From contig NC_090999.1 in NCBI RefSeq assembly GCF_041146395.1, positions 70,499,001 through 70,563,000 of the forward strand: 64,000 nt of DNA. The letters run 5' to 3'. Numbering within the stretch: the stretch's first letter is position 1; every line of letters begins with the position of its first letter. This document shows, piece by piece, positions 1-13,146 of this stretch. A model generated the notes under the pieces. The model searched no databases. It had not been told where the DNA came from and saw only the letters and a program-made list of their open reading frames with translations. Source of the stretch: Eulemur rufifrons (lineage: Eukaryota; Chordata; Mammalia; Primates; Lemuridae). Made by a program: the position numbers and the translations under genes.

Positions 1-330
1 CCCATACCATGGAACTGACTCTATTGGTCTTGCAACCCTCTACCTGAGAATTGACTCAGAACAAGGAGGAAGACAATTTCTGTTTCCCAACCCTGTGAGT
101 TTATTCCCAGCCAATCAGAAGCAATTCCCCAGCTCTTTGTGCCCACCAAACTGTCTTTAAAAACCCTGGCCCAAAAATTCTTGGCGAGACAGATTTGAGA
201 AATTCCTCCCATCTCCTCACGTGGCATACTGTATTATTAAATTTTTTCTCCACTGTAACCTCTGCTGTCTCAGCGTGTTGGCTTCCTCCTGAGAAGCTGG
301 CAACAAACTTGGCCGGATGGTAACCTTGGG
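1..330 (+). repeat. LTR-like fragment, family unassigned
   Basis: The stretch has the layout of a retroviral-type LTR read on the plus strand: a CCAAT-type box (ccaatcag at 111-118), a TATA-like run (ctttaaaaacc near 155-165), an ATTAAA polyadenylation hexamer at 236-241, then a T-rich and CT-rich stretch like a U5. The left end is cut by the window edge, so ends and flanking duplications cannot be checked. No open viral reading frame is present, and the short open frames here are not genes. The family is not identified. Confidence 0.45.
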
Positions 331-544
331 ACTAAGAATACAGTACTTTGAAATGAAGTCCTCAGAAGTAAAAGTTTTTCTCTGACCTTTTCCTGTCCTT
401 CTGTCTCTTAGTCCCATTCTCCCCCAAGGTTAGCCATAGAAAATAGAATGCCTCTTCCCTAATGCAGGTCATAGAAACCAGAGTTCCTTTTCCCCAAAGC
501 CAAGCCATAAAACCTAAAAATGTTCAGTGTAAAAATTGGTAATA

Positions 545-681
545 GGCTGGGCTCAGTGGCTTGCACCTGTAATCCTAGCATTTTGGGAGGCTGGGGTGGG
601 AGGATTGTTTGAGCCTAGGAGTTCGAGACCAGCCTGGGGAATAGCAAGACTCCTATCTCTACCAAAAAAAAAAAAAAAAAA
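545..681 (+). repeat. Alu left-arm monomer (FLAM-like)
   Basis: It begins ggctgggctcagtggct and runs through the 7SL-derived left arm (cagcctggggaatagcaaga) directly into an A-run at 664-681, with no right arm. Divergence from the Alu consensus is high, as expected of an old monomeric copy. Confidence 0.85.
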
Positions 682-3600
682 AGTCTAGGTTTAAGAACAC
701 TTGAGAGTATGTGACTATAAAAAAAAAAAAAAACCCTGACTTAAGCATAAGATATTTATATAACAAAAAACTTGTACCCCCTTAATTAATATTTTGAAAC
801 AAAAACAAACAAAAAAATTTTTAAAAGCTGGCCATAAAGAAATTATCTTACCTACCATGTTTGACTGTAGGTCATAAGACCTCCATTCAGAGAGGTCCCT
901 GTCCCCGATCCAGAAGAAGGGAACTTCCTTCTCAGAAAGGCCACGAAGACTCTAGACAGACAGGCCTTGCTGGGTTTCCCCACTCAGTCTATTAGCATTA
1001 AAGTATACCCTTTTTGTCCAATCATATTTCTACACAGCTGTCTATACTTTATTGAACCTAACCATAAAAATGGACAATGTCCCCTATATCTTTGGGTCTT
1101 CATTCTGAAGGCTTCTGTGTATACACATTGAATAATTTTTTTGCCTTTTCTCCAGTTAGTCTACAACTCGTCAGTGATTTTTCTGTGAACCTTCAGAGGG
1201 CCACTTAGTAGATGAACAATAACTGAGGACTGTCTTATTTTCACTAGAATTACCTGATCTTTGCTATACTTTTTTTGAAAGTTTTCACGGGCAATGTTAT
1301 CCAACATGTTTTTGCTGCTTATAATTTTCAGACCTTCAAATCACCTATCAAAGACCTATGGTAATTATCGGTACATCATTTACTTATATAAAAGGAAAGC
1401 CAGTAATAGATTGAGCCGATCTAGCCAAGGCAAAAACAGATGGATAAGGAAAAGAGAGGGGAGAATGAAACAAATTCAGACACATTTGGTATCATGATTT
1501 GTTTTTACTTCCCCGGGGTAGGCTTTGGCCTTGCTGACGACTAGCAAAGAAACCAAAGTATCATGCCATTCAGCAGCCAGAGGGGTCAGTTCTTCCCATA
1601 CTATTTGAAAGATTTCAGGTATATAGCTGCAGACTATGTGCCAGGATGTCTTTGTCTTATGTCTTTCAGTGTCTTTAGTACCTCCAGCTTAGTTATGCCA
1701 AATTTGCCCCATTTTCCTTATCAGAATTTCTCACATTGTAATTGGCTCCATGAACAAACACAGTATCACACCCTCTCACCCCATATATATGCTTTCCCTG
1801 TAGCTTTCTTATGCTTTGGATTCCCAGGCCTGTAGCACTCAATGATCAGAACTTTATAACCTTTCTGTTGAACCCTTTTACATTGTGAGTTGTCTCCCAG
1901 AAACAGCAGACTCTTTGCAGGATATTAATGCCAAGACTCACCATGTGAGTCACCATGTGACTTCTCAATAAGCCCCCCTGCATGTATTTACAGCCCAGCT
2001 GGGTCCTCTGCCCACCACCAAGTAAAGGCCAATATACTGAGACAGAAGGTGTTGTAGCAGAGAAAGAGTTTTATTTTGCAAGGCACCAGGGGAGGAGATG
2101 GGAGTCCTTTCTCAAATCCATCTCCCTGAGAATTTTGGGACTAAGGTTTGTCAAGGTCGTTTGGCTAACAAAGGGCTACGGAGTTGGTCTGCTGATTGGT
2201 TGGGGATGAACTCATAGGGTTGGGAAACATAAATCATCTTCTCAGTTGGGAGATTTCCTGGGTAGGGGGTCTCAAGGTTTGTTGGATCCATTCTTACACC
2301 TGTCCACAGGTCTAGTTGATGTCAGTGGGTCCCCCTGAATGCAGAGTCTGAAAAATATCTCAAAGACCAGTCTTAGACTTTACAATGGCAAAGCCATCTA
2401 TGGAAGCAGTTGGGGAAGTCAAAAATCCTGCACCTGTCAGGGAGGATACCACTAAGCAGTAATCAGGTGCAGCAGTAAGGAACTTAAGGGAAAATCGCTG
2501 GTTAACTTCTGGCTATATCTATACTTTTATAGAAATCAGCCTTTTATTACTATTTTTACCTTATGGTTCTACATTATTTTAATATAGGTGATTTCACATG
2601 CCAAGACTCACCAGCCATCACTAACCTGTGACTTCTGAATTAAACTTCCTGCACACATTGTATTTAACACAACCTGCCCCAAAACACGCAGCCACCTTCC
2701 TGAACGTCTCCTAAAAACCCTTACCCTCAGTTAACCAGGGAGATGGAGTTGAGACATTTCTTCTCTCTCCCAGGTGAAGTCATCTGCAACGTATCCCCTT
2801 TCTTCCTTGGCAATCCTTGCTGTCTCAGTAATTGGCTTTCTGTGTAGTGAGCAATCAAACTCAGGCCAGACCTCCCGTGTGGGTTCAGTAACAACATTAC
2901 TATCACATTATTCCTGCACTCAACTAAACTACTCCTGTATCTATCCATGAGCCATCCTGTAGTGTTATGTCCATGTTATCACTGAACTAGCTCACTAATG
3001 CAGGAAAAGAAGGAATTTACCAAGTGGTGGTCTCTAATTTTTTTTTTTTTTCCTGAAAGGAAGAACCTTAGGAAAAATTTAAAAACAGGTAAATTTTTCT
3101 CCATTGTTTTTCAACTTTCTAGCAACCTTTCTTCTCAAGCTCATGTCACTCTCCCCTGAAGAACACACGCTTCCATATTTTTAGAAGCCCTAGTAATGTC
3201 TTAAAACTCAAAATTATCCCATTATTTTTCCCCCCCTTTTGCTTTGAAGGAGCACAGGGAATTTCATCCCAAAATATGGCTCCCTAGTATAATGAGTATT
3301 TTGAATTAAAGGCCCTTAGAGATCAACAGGCCTTGGAAGAGACTTTCTTTGTCCACAAAAAACAATTGTTCTTTTTCCCCCTCCCTGTTTTGCCATTATC
3401 TATTGCAGAAAAGAAGACCAAGAATGTGACCACACCTGAATAGACCCTTTCACAGGATGTTGTCTATCTCCAAGGATCTTTCAAATTCCAGAGAGCTATT
3501 TGCAAGCTAATCTTTATTCACAGATCCATTCATTCACCCCAGTAATCACTATTGCCATTCAACAGAAGTCCTCTTCCCCCGCTCCCATAACCTGCTTTGC

Positions 3601-4790
3601 CAGGATCCATGCCCCCATTCTTTCTGTAACCTAAAAATAGTACATAAGCTTCTGAATCCCATTAGGATGTTGGGCAATCAATCTGTGCTTCTCCCTGTGC
3701 ATACTGTAGTAACAAATTTGTAAAGCCTCTTTGCTTGCTAATCTGCCTTATTGTTAGTTGATTTTTCAGTGAATCTTCCAGGGCAAAGGGGGAATTTTCC
3801 CTGTGCTCCTATAACTTTCAAAATTAGAGTTTTATTGTCTCAGAGTAAAGTTAGAAATAAAAAATTATGATCAAATCACTGACAACAAAATGTGATTCCT
3901 GCTCCCCTCATCATCTTAAATATGTTTCCTAGTTTTATGTTCAGCAGTTTCCAACCCTGATTTTGTTACCAAAAGTTCAGCACTTGTCCCTGAGGCTGCA
4001 TCAGAAAAACAAGGACAAGTGGTTTTAGGAGAAGAAAAGGGGAGTCTATTAATTTGTCCGCAAATGAGGAGATTGGCAGACTCCTGTCTCAAAGTACCAA
4101 TGTCCTGCCTTTGACCAGAAGCACAGAGCTTTTAAAGGTTCTGATTAATTACATAATCCCATCTTTGGCTAAGACAATCCCATGACCTCTTCCCAAACAA
4201 TTCCCTTGAGCCATCTCCTGTGGCACAAAGAACAAAGGACACCCTCCCGCCCCTCCCAAACACTGCCCTTAGGCAGGGATATAGGTTTCAGTTCTCAAAA
4301 AGGGTGAGGGAGTTTTGAAGAGACAGAAAACATTTTTAAACTTTTTTAGGGCATTCTCTTACAACTTCACTTTAGAATCACCTGGGAAATTGTTATCAAA
4401 TAAACATAATTTGTCCTGGATGGGGCTTAAACATTGTTAGTTTTAAAAGTTCCACAGGTGACTTTAATTATAGTCATTGTTGCCAACCTCTCATCTCAAA
4501 CTCTAGTTAATGAATGTCAAGAGATAAGGAATGGATTTTTGCATAGGTTTGAGAGGGAGAACTATACTAAAATCATAATGTTTATTTCTTCTGAATAAGT
4601 AAAATATGAATGCAAAGACAGTAAAGTAACTAGAAAAAGTGGAGCTCAAAGGACAAATCTGTAAAGGAAATACTAGCCTCCTTTCTTATAAACATCTTCA
4701 TCACTAGTATGATTCTCTTAGAGACTTATTCAACTTGGGGGAACCCATCAATAGTTGATTTTATAACATTGTTTCCAGTATTATTCTTTT
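682..4790. repeat. Intergenic patchwork of old LTR-type fragments
   Basis: No gene is seen. Several pieces read as decayed LTR sequence. Segments 840-1205 and 3380-3800 are both pyrimidine-rich and end alike (a 'gatttttctgtgaacctt' type motif in the first, 'gatttttcagtgaatctt' in the second), so they may be copies of one LTR family. Segments 1990-2540, 2600-2950 and 3950-4400 resemble other LTR or internal pieces that I cannot name. Orientation is plus for the two matching segments. All reading frames are short and broken. Confidence 0.45.
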
Positions 4791-4794
4791 CCTT

Positions 4795-7120
4795 TCAAGC
4801 TGATTTTAATGGGACAAAATTTGCATATAGTAAAACATACCATTTTTAAATGTATAGTTCAATGATTTTTTTAAAAGACACTAATATTGCCATCACTGCT
4901 GTGCCCTTTGGCAAATGTGATAATAGCTATTTCTTCAATATAGCATTAGCCATTTCTCCAGTGAGCTCTTTTTCATAACGACTGGTTTTTAGAAAGCAAG
5001 ATTCATTTGCTTACGTGCGCTCACTCCTACAGGACTATCATTACTTCTAGCCCTTTCAACAAACAGAATCTATACCATGTCTTTATGTGCTCATTTGACA
5101 TATTCTCTCTTCTTTAGAGAAATATCTGTTCAGATCCTTTGTCCACTTTTTCGTTGGGCATTTATCTTTTTATTATTGAGTTCTAAGAGTTCATTATATA
5201 CTTTATATATTCTTGATACAAGTACTTTATCAGATAAGTGATTTGAAAATATTTTCTCCTATTCTTTGCATTATCTTTTTACTTTCTTGATGGTACCATT
5301 TACAGCATCAAAGTGTTTAATGTTGATAAAGTCAAATTTATCTTCTTTTTTTTTAAATGTCACTTTGCTTTTGGTGTCATATCTAAGAAACCATTGTCTA
5401 ACCCAAGGTCACAAAGATTTATTTCTTCATTTCCTTCTAAATGTTTTAGAAGAAACACTTACATGTTTTATTTAGCTCTTACATGTAGACTGATCACCCA
5501 TTTTGAATTAGGTTTTATATATGGTATGAGGCAGGGGTCCTACTTCATTCTTTTGCATATGGATAAATTATCATCTATATCAGTAAAGACAAATATGAGA
5601 AAGTATATATTTATACAGAAAATATATATTTATATTTACATATGTAATTACCTTTTCTAATATTCATTATTTGTTCATGCGAAATAGTTTTGACTTATTT
5701 GTCATATCCTTTCAACCTCAAGAACTTGAGTGTTTCTTGTAAGGCAGGTCTGAAAGAAGCAAATTCCTTCGGTCTTTGTGAATATGGGAATGTCTTTATG
5801 TCACCATCATTTTTGGAGCATATATTTTCTGAATGTATAATTTATGATCAATTTTTTTCTTTCAGTATTTTGACTATGTCATCCCCCTTGTCTTCTGGCC
5901 TCAATTATTTTTGATGAGAAGTCAGCTATTAGTTGTATTGTTTTCCTCTTATGCATAAGTGGGTTTCTATTTGTTGCTTTCAATATTTTCCCCTTTTCTT
6001 TCAATTGTTTGAATATGATGTGTCTAGCTAAGAATCTCTTTGTGTTCATCCTACTTGGAGTTTGGTGAACTTCTTGGCTATAGTGAAGCCATTACTTCTT
6101 CAAATATTTTCCTTCTCTTTTCTCTCCTTCTGTGATTCCAATTGTCCTATATATTTGTATGTTTGATGGTTTCCCACAGTCTCTGAGGCTTTTATTTTAA
6201 CTTACTCTTTTTACTTCCTAATCCTCAGATAGAATAATTTCCACTAGAAGATCTTCAAGGTTGCTGATTAATCTGCCATATTTAATCTGATGTTAAGTCT
6301 CCCTAGTGAATTTCTCATTTCAGTTATTATACTTTACAATTTCAAATTTTCCTTTTGTTCTTTTCTACAATTTTTTATTAACATTCCATCTTTAGTGAGT
6401 TATTTTGATCATACTTTAATGAAATTCTTTAAACATGGTTTTCTTCAGTCATTTGAAAATATAATAGCAGTGTTGAAGTTTTTGCATGCTAAGGCTAGTA
6501 TCTGCCTCTTCTGATGGGTTTCATTAATTATTTTCCTTGAATATGGTAATGATTTCCTGCTTATTTACATGCTTCATAATTTTTTGTTGAAATCTAGACA
6601 TTGAAGAAAATACACTGTGGCAAACTTTGAATTTTTATTCCTCCTGGGTGAGTTCAGGGATCCCTGTTAAATTTCTTGTTAATCTGCTGCTGTTGCATGT
6701 TTCAACCAGCATTTCAACCTGAGGCTGGCTGCAACATTGATCACTGAAATTTCCAGTGACTGGAAAAATGCCCAGGGGCCTTGAGTTTTACTGTATTCTA
6801 CTCCAAATCAAGCAGCCTCCTCTACCAGCAAGCTGCTGGTTTTCACAGTCTGCCCTACCCTCGTAGTATTACTATGATGATGGAGCTGGTAAAGGAAAGG
6901 GAGCATCCCCAGATTAAAACCTCAGAGACACCCACGTTTCTTACCCAAGATTTAATATTTTTTTTTTTTGCTAAATAAATATTTCTCAGTTTGTTACATG
7001 CCTTTCCTTGATTTTGAGAGTCCTAAAGTGGTTGTTTATGACAATTTTGTCTAGCTTTGTTGCATTGTTGCACTTTAGGAGAGGATTTGATCAACTCCTT
7101 ATTCTACCACTCCAAATGTT
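4795..7120 (-). repeat. Old L1 (L1M type), minus orientation, rearranged
   Basis: On the minus strand this reads as an old L1. The 3' end lies near 4795, ORF2 reverse-transcriptase-domain remnants cover about 5090-5570, and a jump near 5640 leads to ORF1 and 5' region sequence up to about 7120. The ORF2 portion between is missing. The apparent plus-strand open frames in 5266-6514 are antisense shadows of this element. Divergence is high and no frame is intact. Confidence 0.7.
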
Positions 7121-7189
7121 CTGCTCAGTAAATCGGGTTTTTACAGTGTATGTGGCAGTAATACTGAGAATAATTTATGTGTATATCAG

Positions 7190-7855
7190 TGTGGTAGATA
7201 GAATTCTGAAGATGCTTCCCCAAGATTCCCATCCCCTGGCCCATTTAATGAAACACTTACCTAGATGCTGTGGTAAAGGGACTTTGCAGATGTAATTAAG
7301 ATTATAGACCTAAAATAGGGAGCTTATCTTGGATTGTCCAGGTTGGCCCAATCTAATTACATGAGCCCTTAAAAGCAGAGAATTTAATGCAGGTAGGGTC
7401 ATAAAGATGCAACAAATAAAGGAAGTAGGAATGACAAGACAGGGGGGAAGTCAGAGAGATTCAAATCTTAAGGAGTTGATTTGTTATCGCTGGTTTTGAA
7501 GATGCAAAAAGTATGGGGCAGTGTATGAGCCAGAACATGCGGGCAGTCTCTAAGACACCCATACATTATCAAGCAAGGAAACAGGGACCTTAGTCCTACA
7601 GTGCCATGGAACTAAATTTTCCCAACAACCTGTATAAGCTTGGAAGAAAATTCATCCCCAGAGCCTCCAGAAATAAATGCAGAGACAACAATTTGATTTC
7701 AACTTGTGAAACCTGGAAGGGATATCAGGGAACCAGGTGAACCACACTGTGCTTGGACTTCTGACCTAAACAACTATGAGATATAAATGAGTATTTCTTC
7801 ATGACACTAAATTTGTAGTAATCTGTCTATGTCAGCAATAGAAACCTAATAATCC
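7190..7855 (+). repeat. MaLR-type (MLT1-like) LTR
   Basis: It starts tgtggtagatagaattctga and contains 'gactttgcagatgtaattaa' and 'gagcctccagaaataaatgc', and it ends with the 'agcaatagaaacctaata' form, all of which I associate with ERVL-MaLR LTRs. A second related copy lies at about 8735-9330. It is a non-coding solo LTR; the subfamily is not determined. Confidence 0.65.
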
Positions 7856-7864
7856 AGTATTGGA

Positions 7865-8730
7865 CAAATAATGTGTTGTAGATAATGACAGCCAGGTTTC
7901 TCACTCAGAGAAAGGATTTACAAATAAGAAAAAGGAAGAGTAACATGAACTCTGGATAAACATAGAAATAGATGTGCTGATATGCAAATCTTGGTTTTTA
8001 AATGCCATTCTTTGATAAAAGGAACCAGAGCTCCTTGCAGAAGGGAAAGTATAATACAAGAGGAACCTGGAGCATTTTGTGGTGCTGAACAATAAGGATG
8101 TGCTCAAATTATGATGTGGATATGTAAAAAAAAAAAAAAAAAAAAAAAATAGAAGTCAACCTGATGGTGCTCCCTATGTCCAAATAGAAAACAATTTGAC
8201 AAAAAAAATTGATGGATAATAATCCATAGAATAAAATAATTATCAATGAGTTTATACTTATACAAACAAATAACTGAACAACTTTAAATAACAGTAGGGA
8301 TGGAACAGTTCTTTCTTAGAATAGAATCTTAATTAATATACATTAAAAATGTGATGCAAGTAGAAAATCACTACTGACAGAAACCACAGAATCATCAATG
8401 GATGCCAAAATTGGTGGATGAAAATTTACTGAGAAACAGGATATTTGCATGGTCTCAAAGAATCTCTCCAAGAGATAGTTCATAATAACAGAGGAGAAAA
8501 TGAGGTTAGAGTGGTCAGTGCTGGCAGATACATTCCTTAACCAACTGATCAAAGTTCTGTCATATACAGACATCATGTACTCACGGATATGCACTGAGAA
8601 GAGCATGACATCCTTTTGGCAAAAAACATATAACATCAATATAAGAAAACACCAGAAAAAACAAAATTGATAGATATTCTGCAAAATAATTGGCCAATCC
8701 TTTAAAAACCATCAAGGTCATATGTGGTAG
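7865..8730 (+). repeat. L1ME 3' UTR, first part (interrupted)
   Basis: This is A-rich L1ME-like 3' UTR sequence, including a 24-base A-run near 8127. It stops at 'catcaaggtcatatg' near 8727, exactly where a MaLR-like LTR begins. The matching remainder of the 3' end resumes at about 9330. No gene is seen. Confidence 0.6.
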
Positions 8731-8734
8731 TCAG

Positions 8735-9328
8735 CCTCCAAGGTCATCCCAATGCTGATCTTTTTGTTGTTTCCTCCCACACTGTACCGGGGAAGGCAGG
8801 CAGAATTCTAAAGATGTCTTCCTATTCCTTGTTTATTCAATCAAATAGGAATATAGGTGCTGTGGTGAAAAGACTTTGCAGATGTAATTAAGATCACTAG
8901 AGTTGTCTATACGATAGGTAGAATGTGATAGAAGAGATGATATTTCATTAATAAATTAAGTCATACAAGACACTGTGGTTTCAGTTCTGGCTGCTCTGCA
9001 CTTTCCTTTGTAACATTCACCCTGAGGACAGTCAGCTCCTTGTAATGAGGCCCTAAGAAGAGGCTCATATGCTGAGCGGCCTTCTAACAGCCATGCAAGC
9101 ACACTTTCTTATAAGCAGATTATCCAATCCCAAGCAAGCCATCAGATGATTACAGCCCTCATAATCAACATCTTTACTGCAACCTCTTGAGGGAACTCAA
9201 CCTGGAACCACCCAACACAGCTACACCTGAACTGTGAGTTACACCAGTAACTGTGAGATAATAAGTATTTGTTGTTTTAAACCACTAAAGTTTGGAGTTA
9301 TTTGATACATAGCAATAGAGAAGTACAT
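8735..9328 (+). repeat. MaLR-like LTR inserted in an L1ME 3' end
   Basis: It shares the 'agactttgcagatgtaatta' and 'taatcatagcaatagag' type landmarks with the LTR at 7190-7855 and ends 'ttgttgttttaaaccactaa' followed by 'agcaatagagaagtacat'. L1ME sequence lies on both sides, so this LTR is the younger insertion. Confidence 0.6.
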
Positions 9329-9329
9329 C

Positions 9330-9645
9330 ATGAAAGGAATAGACTAAACAACTGTTCCAGATTGGAAAAGATTAAGGAGCTATAATAAATTTAATGTGGG
9401 ATCCTAGACTGGACTTGAACCAGATAAAGGCCACTAGTGTTAAGACAGGCAAAATTATAATAAAGTCTGTAGATGAGTTAATAGTGTTGTGCCAATGCTA
9501 ATTTCTTGGTTTAGATAATTGTTTTATGGATACGTAAAATGTTAACACTAGGGGAAGCTGGGTAAAGCTTATAGGGAAATTGCTTGTACTATTTTTACAA
9601 CTTTTTACAGTTCTAAAATCACTACAAAATAAACTTTAAAAAAGA
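9330..9645 (+). repeat. L1ME 3' end, second part
   Basis: It contains the L1ME 3'-end landmarks 'gtgggatcctagactgga', 'gttaacactaggggaagctg' and 'ctaaaatcactacaaaataa', ending in an A-rich tail near 9645. It continues the element interrupted at about 8730. Confidence 0.75.
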
Positions 9646-10404
9646 AAATCAGACACTAAATTTAAAACAAAAAAATAGGTTATCAATTCCTAAGGATAAT
9701 TTTTGTAAACTAAACCAGTTTTAGCTAAAACACTCAAATATTTTAATTCAATTTACTCATTCAGTTTTTCAGAGTGGATTCTGTCTTTTATTTATTTTTG
9801 ATTACTCTTATGTAATATATGAGTTAATATTTATTGTACTTTGGCGCAAAAAAAGGCTGAAGGAACCTAAATGTGTTGTGGTGAGGGGAAAAGAGCATTA
9901 TATCTCAAATTAATGTCCAATCTATTTCTCTAAAAGTATTGTACTATTTTGATAAACCAAGATGAATTAAATACATCCCTTCCAAAACAAATTATTTTTG
10001 TAAGCATCAGATATTTTACAATTAACTGTCTATAAAATGTATCCTACTTATATAAATCATATATCAATCTGTCATATATGGAAACTATTATGTGAAAGAA
10101 TTTTCCTAGTATATATTTCATAATAAATATGGTTCATATTGAATTAAATGCATCTTTTGAGATATCAGAAATCACTGGATTAAATTACATTCACCTAATT
10201 CAAAAGTACACTGATTTCCCTTTCCCATCCATAAAATGTGCTTATATTCATAAAAAGACAAGCCAAATTTCAAAATCTATGTCATTTAATAAGGTCAAAC
10301 ACTTAAAACAATCTAGTATAAATATTGATTTAATAAAACATATGTATATATATTTGTATAATTGTTACAATAAAGGAAATCTTGAAAGAAAATAAGTCTA
10401 AAAT
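9646..10404. other. AT-rich intergenic DNA, nothing recognised
   Basis: No repeat or exon is recognised. This stretch lies just beyond the proposed end of the SLCO4C1 transcript. The 88-codon open frame at 10129-10395 has no recognisable product and an AT-driven composition. Confidence 0.5.
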
Positions 10405-10410
10405 TTTATT
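10405..10410 (-). promoter_or_regulatory. SLCO4C1: Candidate SLCO4C1 polyadenylation signal (AATAAA)
   Basis: The plus strand reads TTTATT here, which is AATAAA on the gene's strand, about 2.9 kb below the stop codon. AT-rich DNA gives many such hexamers between here and 13352, for example near 11747, 12513 and 12920, so the choice of this one is a guess. It rests on the repeat-poor stretch above it and a recollected human 3' UTR length of a few kilobases. Confidence 0.3.
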
Positions 10411-12496
10411 TATATTTCCCTCCAATTTACATAGTAAAATCAATTGCATACAGTTCTTTCCATGTATAAGAGTTTTACATTTGTATTTTCTACAATTGAG
10501 GAAATACAAATGTTAAAAACGTTTAAGACATATATCCAGTTAGGTACAAAATCACAATAGGTCAATTTATAAGTTCAAGCTTACTTAAAAAATCTTTATA
10601 AATTGTGGAAAATACATTTCATGAACAATTTTGTTCTAGAAGTACCTTATCAACTCATATGATCTGAGTGAATTAAAAAATAAAAACAATGACTATAAAT
10701 TACAGTAGTGTCTCCATTGCCCTATCATAAAAGGAGGTATTCTTTCTAAATATATGTATATTATAAATAGAAGAGTCTGATTCTCTTTAAATGCCAAAAC
10801 TATTTTCACTTTAACAATTCTCATTAAAAACTTATGTATCACCTTATAAAACTAAGTATGCTGAATAAAATGCAGGCTTTGATAATTAAGAATCTTTATG
10901 AATGCCAATTATTTAGTGACCTGTTTGCCAAACTATTGCTATGTATGGGGTAATTTTTTTCTTCTCTCTAAATTAAGTGGCCCCATACTTTGGTGTCTCT
11001 TCAGATCATATAAATCTTTCACCTTTTAAATTAAGTGGCTCTAGATTAATATGTTTGTATAGTTAATCTGTTTCCTTTCTTACTGTCATTTCACATCTCG
11101 ATCAGTGAATTCCTCAAAATTTGCCATTACTTTACAGCTACGAGATTCTCCCATGCTATTCCCTGCTTCCACATATAGGACACAGAAGCCCTAAAGGTTC
11201 CTTTGGTCTTGGATCCAACAGGAAGCATCATTTAAAATGCGTCTGGCCGGGTGAGAGAGAGAGATTATCAATCCAGATGTCATTTGTTTGTTCCCCTGCC
11301 TATCTTTCCCTGCCCCTTTGGTTGCTATGAATTTCCTGCCTCCCAAATACCTGGATTTTTGGTTACCTATTTGGCTGCAGTCTTTGGTGTTTATATGTTT
11401 CTGGTTTAAGCAGGTCCATCTCTGAGATTCCTGACCCACAGCTCCTTTCCTCTAATACTCAAGTATGCTTCCTTGCCTAACTCCTAACTCATTCCTTTTC
11501 CTTGAATTTCACTTTATAAATGATACTAGATTCTTGAATCATCATTGGCCATAGATTACCGCAAAACATAATCTCTTAAATTCTGCAAATTTTTAGTGCT
11601 TCTGAACATGGTTTCCTACCAGGTCTTTACTCACAGTTTGTGTTATCCTGATCACAATGTATATAAAACACCGCTTGTAAAAAAACTAACCTAGGGGAAA
11701 GCTGATAGAAGAAACGTGGTAACAAATCTTATTAAATTAGTAGTATTTATTTAACAAAAATTTCAAATGGAATCATCTCTAGGTTTGAATGAACTTCAAC
11801 ATTTTTCTTAATCAGTAAAATTTAAGTTATTTTTATTGATGTTCATTAATCTATTAATATATCCTCCATATTCTGAGCAAAGTTGGTATTAAGTCTCACC
11901 TCAGAAAAAAGTGGAGTTAGAATGTTATCAGGCTTGTGAAATACTTTATCAAATAAATGACCAGGTAAAGAGCGGGGTTTAACATTTTAATCAAACTGCA
12001 ATGATAGATATCTACAACATGCAAAGCACTATTTTAGGTGCCATAAGTAATGTGCTAGGTGATTGGCCTTTAAAATAAGAAAAATTAAAGTATTGAGTAT
12101 GTAACTATTGGTCAACAGTCCACTAAGAAATCTTTTCCTGTCTAGTTGGCACTTTACTGAAGCTGGCACTTTCCTCTGAAATACATATAACTGAATAATA
12201 CTATCACAGAATCATAAAAGTTAAGTGTTAAAAATCAGCAATATCAATAAATTACCTCCTGGAATTCTTGAGTTAAAGTGAAAATATCTGTATACAATGC
12301 TGACATTTCTTTCTTTTTACATATCTATATTACTTTTATATATAAATATCCTAAATAAATACAATCATACTGAATTGCACCAAACATAAAATAAAATAAT
12401 AAAAGAGTTAACTCAAAAAAATCAAAATCAAAGATCATTTAACACAAGAAAAGTAGTTAAAGTATTATATCCCCTCAGTAGGCCCAATAAAATATA

Positions 12497-12735
12497 TGTA
12501 ATCATTTAAATATTTTATTTTATTTTATTTTTATTTTAATAGATTCAGGGGGTATAAGTTGAATTCCATTACAAGTATGTATTGTATGGGGGTGAAGTCT
12601 GCACTTTAGTGTACCCATCATCCCAATAGTGTATATTGTACACAAGTAATTTTTCATCCCTCACCCTCTTCCACACTCCTTCCTTTTAGTCTCTAAAGTC
12701 CACAATGCTGATATTTCTGTATTCATTGCATACTA
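12497..12735 (-). repeat. Short 5'-truncated L1 3' end
   Basis: On the minus strand it ends in a TAAAA-rich tail (plus-strand TTTTA repeats at about 12510-12540). It carries the L1 3' UTR landmarks seen on the plus strand as 'gggggtgaagtctgcacttt', 'tagtgtacccatcatccca' and 'tttttcatccctcaccctc'. About 240 bases remain. It lies within the proposed 3' UTR in the same orientation as the gene. Confidence 0.85.
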
Positions 12736-13090
12736 GGACACAAAGAAGAGGAGTGATCTTTATTCTAATAGTTTAATAACTTGTTTCGATAAAGAAAGGC
12801 CAGGCTACATTTAAACATGTAAATTTAAAAACAAATTACATGATAAAGCTGGCATTAAATTCATGGGCTTTCAATAATAATTCTAAGAAATCATTACATA
12901 AATTTGATTAGTTTAAATTTTTATTCCATAAATTTTCTAAATAAACTCAAGCTATTGGCATGAAAATTAAAATGAAACAAGTTATAAAAGGGATAGAAAC
13001 ATTGCTGTTTCTAAAATGTAAACTTTTAACCAGTTGCTGGCTTTTTTTCTTGTTATTAGTTGAGGATTTCATACCTAGACATGGGAGATG

Positions 13091-13146
13091 AGTGTGTGTA
13101 TGTGTGTGAGTGTGTGTGTGTGAGTGTGCACGTGCATGTGTGTGTT
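13091..13146. repeat. TG/CA microsatellite, interrupted
   Basis: The plus strand is a TG run broken by a few A, C and T bases. On the gene strand this gives CACACA, and its translation produces the false His-Thr repeat frame at 12947-13174. Confidence 0.95.

Noticed and set aside
545..681. 7SL-like sequence as a functional small RNA gene
   Set aside because: It is a diverged Alu monomer with its own A-tail and no intact pol III promoter evident.
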